A DNA stretch of 64,000 bases from Escherichia marmotae (GTDB taxonomy: Bacteria > Pseudomonadota > Gammaproteobacteria > Enterobacterales > Enterobacteriaceae), in contig NZ_CP025979.1 of NCBI RefSeq assembly GCF_002900365.1, positions 62,001 to 126,000 of the forward strand. The letters are read 5' to 3'. Of the stretch, positions 63,536 through 64,000 are shown piece by piece. A program made the translations under genes and the position numbers. Every line of letters starts with the position of its first letter. The first letter of the stretch is position 1. The notes under the pieces were generated by a model. It worked only from the letters and a program-made list of their open reading frames with translations. It was not told the origin of the DNA and did no database searches.

Positions 63536-64000
63536 TTAAGCCAGCGCCTGGGCCAACAGAGTAATCGGATGTTCGCAGCGAAGGCTCGTGGACATCTCAA
63601 TCTGCCATTTGCAGGTTTCGCAGTCGGTGACGACCAGATCCGCGCCGCTCTCTTCTATCTGACGGAACAGTGGCGCTCCGATGGCTTGTGAGGTGGGGTA
63701 GTTCTCTTTTTTGAATCCATAAGTACCAGCAATACCGCAGCACTGAGAATCCAACACTGTCAGTTCAAGCCCAGGGATTTTACGTAATAGTTCCAGGGTG
63801 TAGAGCGTCCAGCCCATTTTTTCCATATGGCATGGGGTGTGATAAACCACTTTCAGCGGCAGCGGTTTAAGTGGCAAGGTTTTGCCTTCATCTAACTTGC
63901 GCCACAGCCAGCGGGTTGCCAGTTCGATATGATCGCGTAAGCCTTTGTTGTCGACATTCAACACTTCCGGATATTCATCGCGCAGGGCAAACGTACAGGT
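63536..64000 (-). CDS. glpC: Anaerobic glycerol-3-phosphate dehydrogenase subunit C (3' part only)
   Basis: The last 154 residues of GlpC; the frame continues past the right edge. Two CCG-type motifs typical of heterodisulfide-reductase-like domains are seen, VLDSQCCGIAGTYG and TDCETCKWQIEM, with HTPCHMEKMG before. GlpC anchors the GlpAB dehydrogenase at the membrane and passes electrons through iron-sulfur clusters to menaquinone during anaerobic growth on glycerol-3-phosphate. It ends the glpABC operon; the terminator is at 63494. Confidence 0.95.
   Translation of the reverse strand, partial: TCTFALRDEYPEVLNVDNKGLRDHIELATRWLWRKLDEGKTLPLKPLPLKVVYHTPCHMEKMGWTLYTLELLRKIPGLELTVLDSQCCGIAGTYGFKKENYPTSQAIGAPLFRQIEESGADLVVTDCETCKWQIEMSTSLRCEHPITLLAQALA

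Noticed and set aside
1..64000. CRISPR arrays, tRNA, rRNA genes or prophage
   Set aside because: No regularly spaced repeats, no tRNA/rRNA sequence and no phage structural genes were seen; the only mobile element found is IS4.

Overview
The window is a stretch of Escherichia coli (or very close Escherichia) chromosome. From recalled E. coli K-12 gene order and protein sequences, almost every gene matches the backbone around yfcC–pta–ackA, lrhA–nuo, the men genes, the arn (pmr) genes, the rhamnonate genes and glpC. It is not K-12. It carries an extra PTS/transketolase operon beside yfcC, an IS4 copy between yfbV and yfbU, and lacks elaD and yfbN/yfbO/yfbP at their usual places. All comparisons with K-12 are from memory; nothing was searched.

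Layout. (1) 1–3955, plus strand: the end of an accessory operon for a PTS permease of the ascorbate type (IIA, cut by the window edge, then IIB and IIC) and a transketolase split into N- and C-terminal subunits. Its substrate is unknown. (2) 3996–9114, minus strand: yfcC transporter, then pta and ackA, the acetyl-CoA/acetate switch. (3) 9452–14503, plus: yfbV, an intact 1426-bp IS4 with a 12-bp target duplication inserted into what looks like the yfbV terminator, then yfbU, hxpA (yfbT) and yfbS. (4) 14574–16474, minus: yfbR and alaA, separated from yfbS by a REP element. (5) 17397–33974, plus: lrhA, a LysR regulator with a long structured leader, then the 13-gene nuoA–N operon for NADH dehydrogenase I, ending in a clear terminator. 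(6) 34043–39445: yfbM and yfbL (minus), the VWA lipoprotein yfbK (plus), rbn/elaC (minus), elaA and elaB (plus). (7) 39524–46519, plus: menF, menD, menH, menB, menC, menE, the chorismate-to-naphthoyl-CoA part of menaquinone synthesis. (8) 46629–55155: pmrD (plus), arnBCADTEF on the minus strand for adding 4-amino-4-deoxy-L-arabinose to lipid A, and the divergent ais phosphatase, with a PmrA-type box between arnB and ais. (9) 55195–57742: nudI, a possible 26-residue membrane peptide, yfaZ and yfaY. (10) 57960–62128, plus: rhmR-rhmD-rhmT-rhmA for L-rhamnonate breakdown. (11) 62176–63342, minus: the Rpn-family nuclease rpnE and, just downstream, a frameshifted duplicate of its C-terminal tail (ypaA). 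(12) 63536–64000, minus: the 3' end of glpC.

Themes. Several loci are linked functionally: NADH dehydrogenase I and menaquinone synthesis both feed respiration; pta-ackA handles overflow carbon; pmrD and arn form one stress-responsive envelope-modification module. Much of the window is ordinary core genome. The parts most worth a second look are the PTS/split-transketolase operon, the Rpn nuclease with a strong internal ribosome-binding site before its repeat tail plus a stand-alone copy of that tail, the IS4 insertion in a terminator hairpin, and a few small regulatory structures (lrhA leader, the palindrome at the menF promoter, the operator-like repeat over the rhmR ribosome-binding site).
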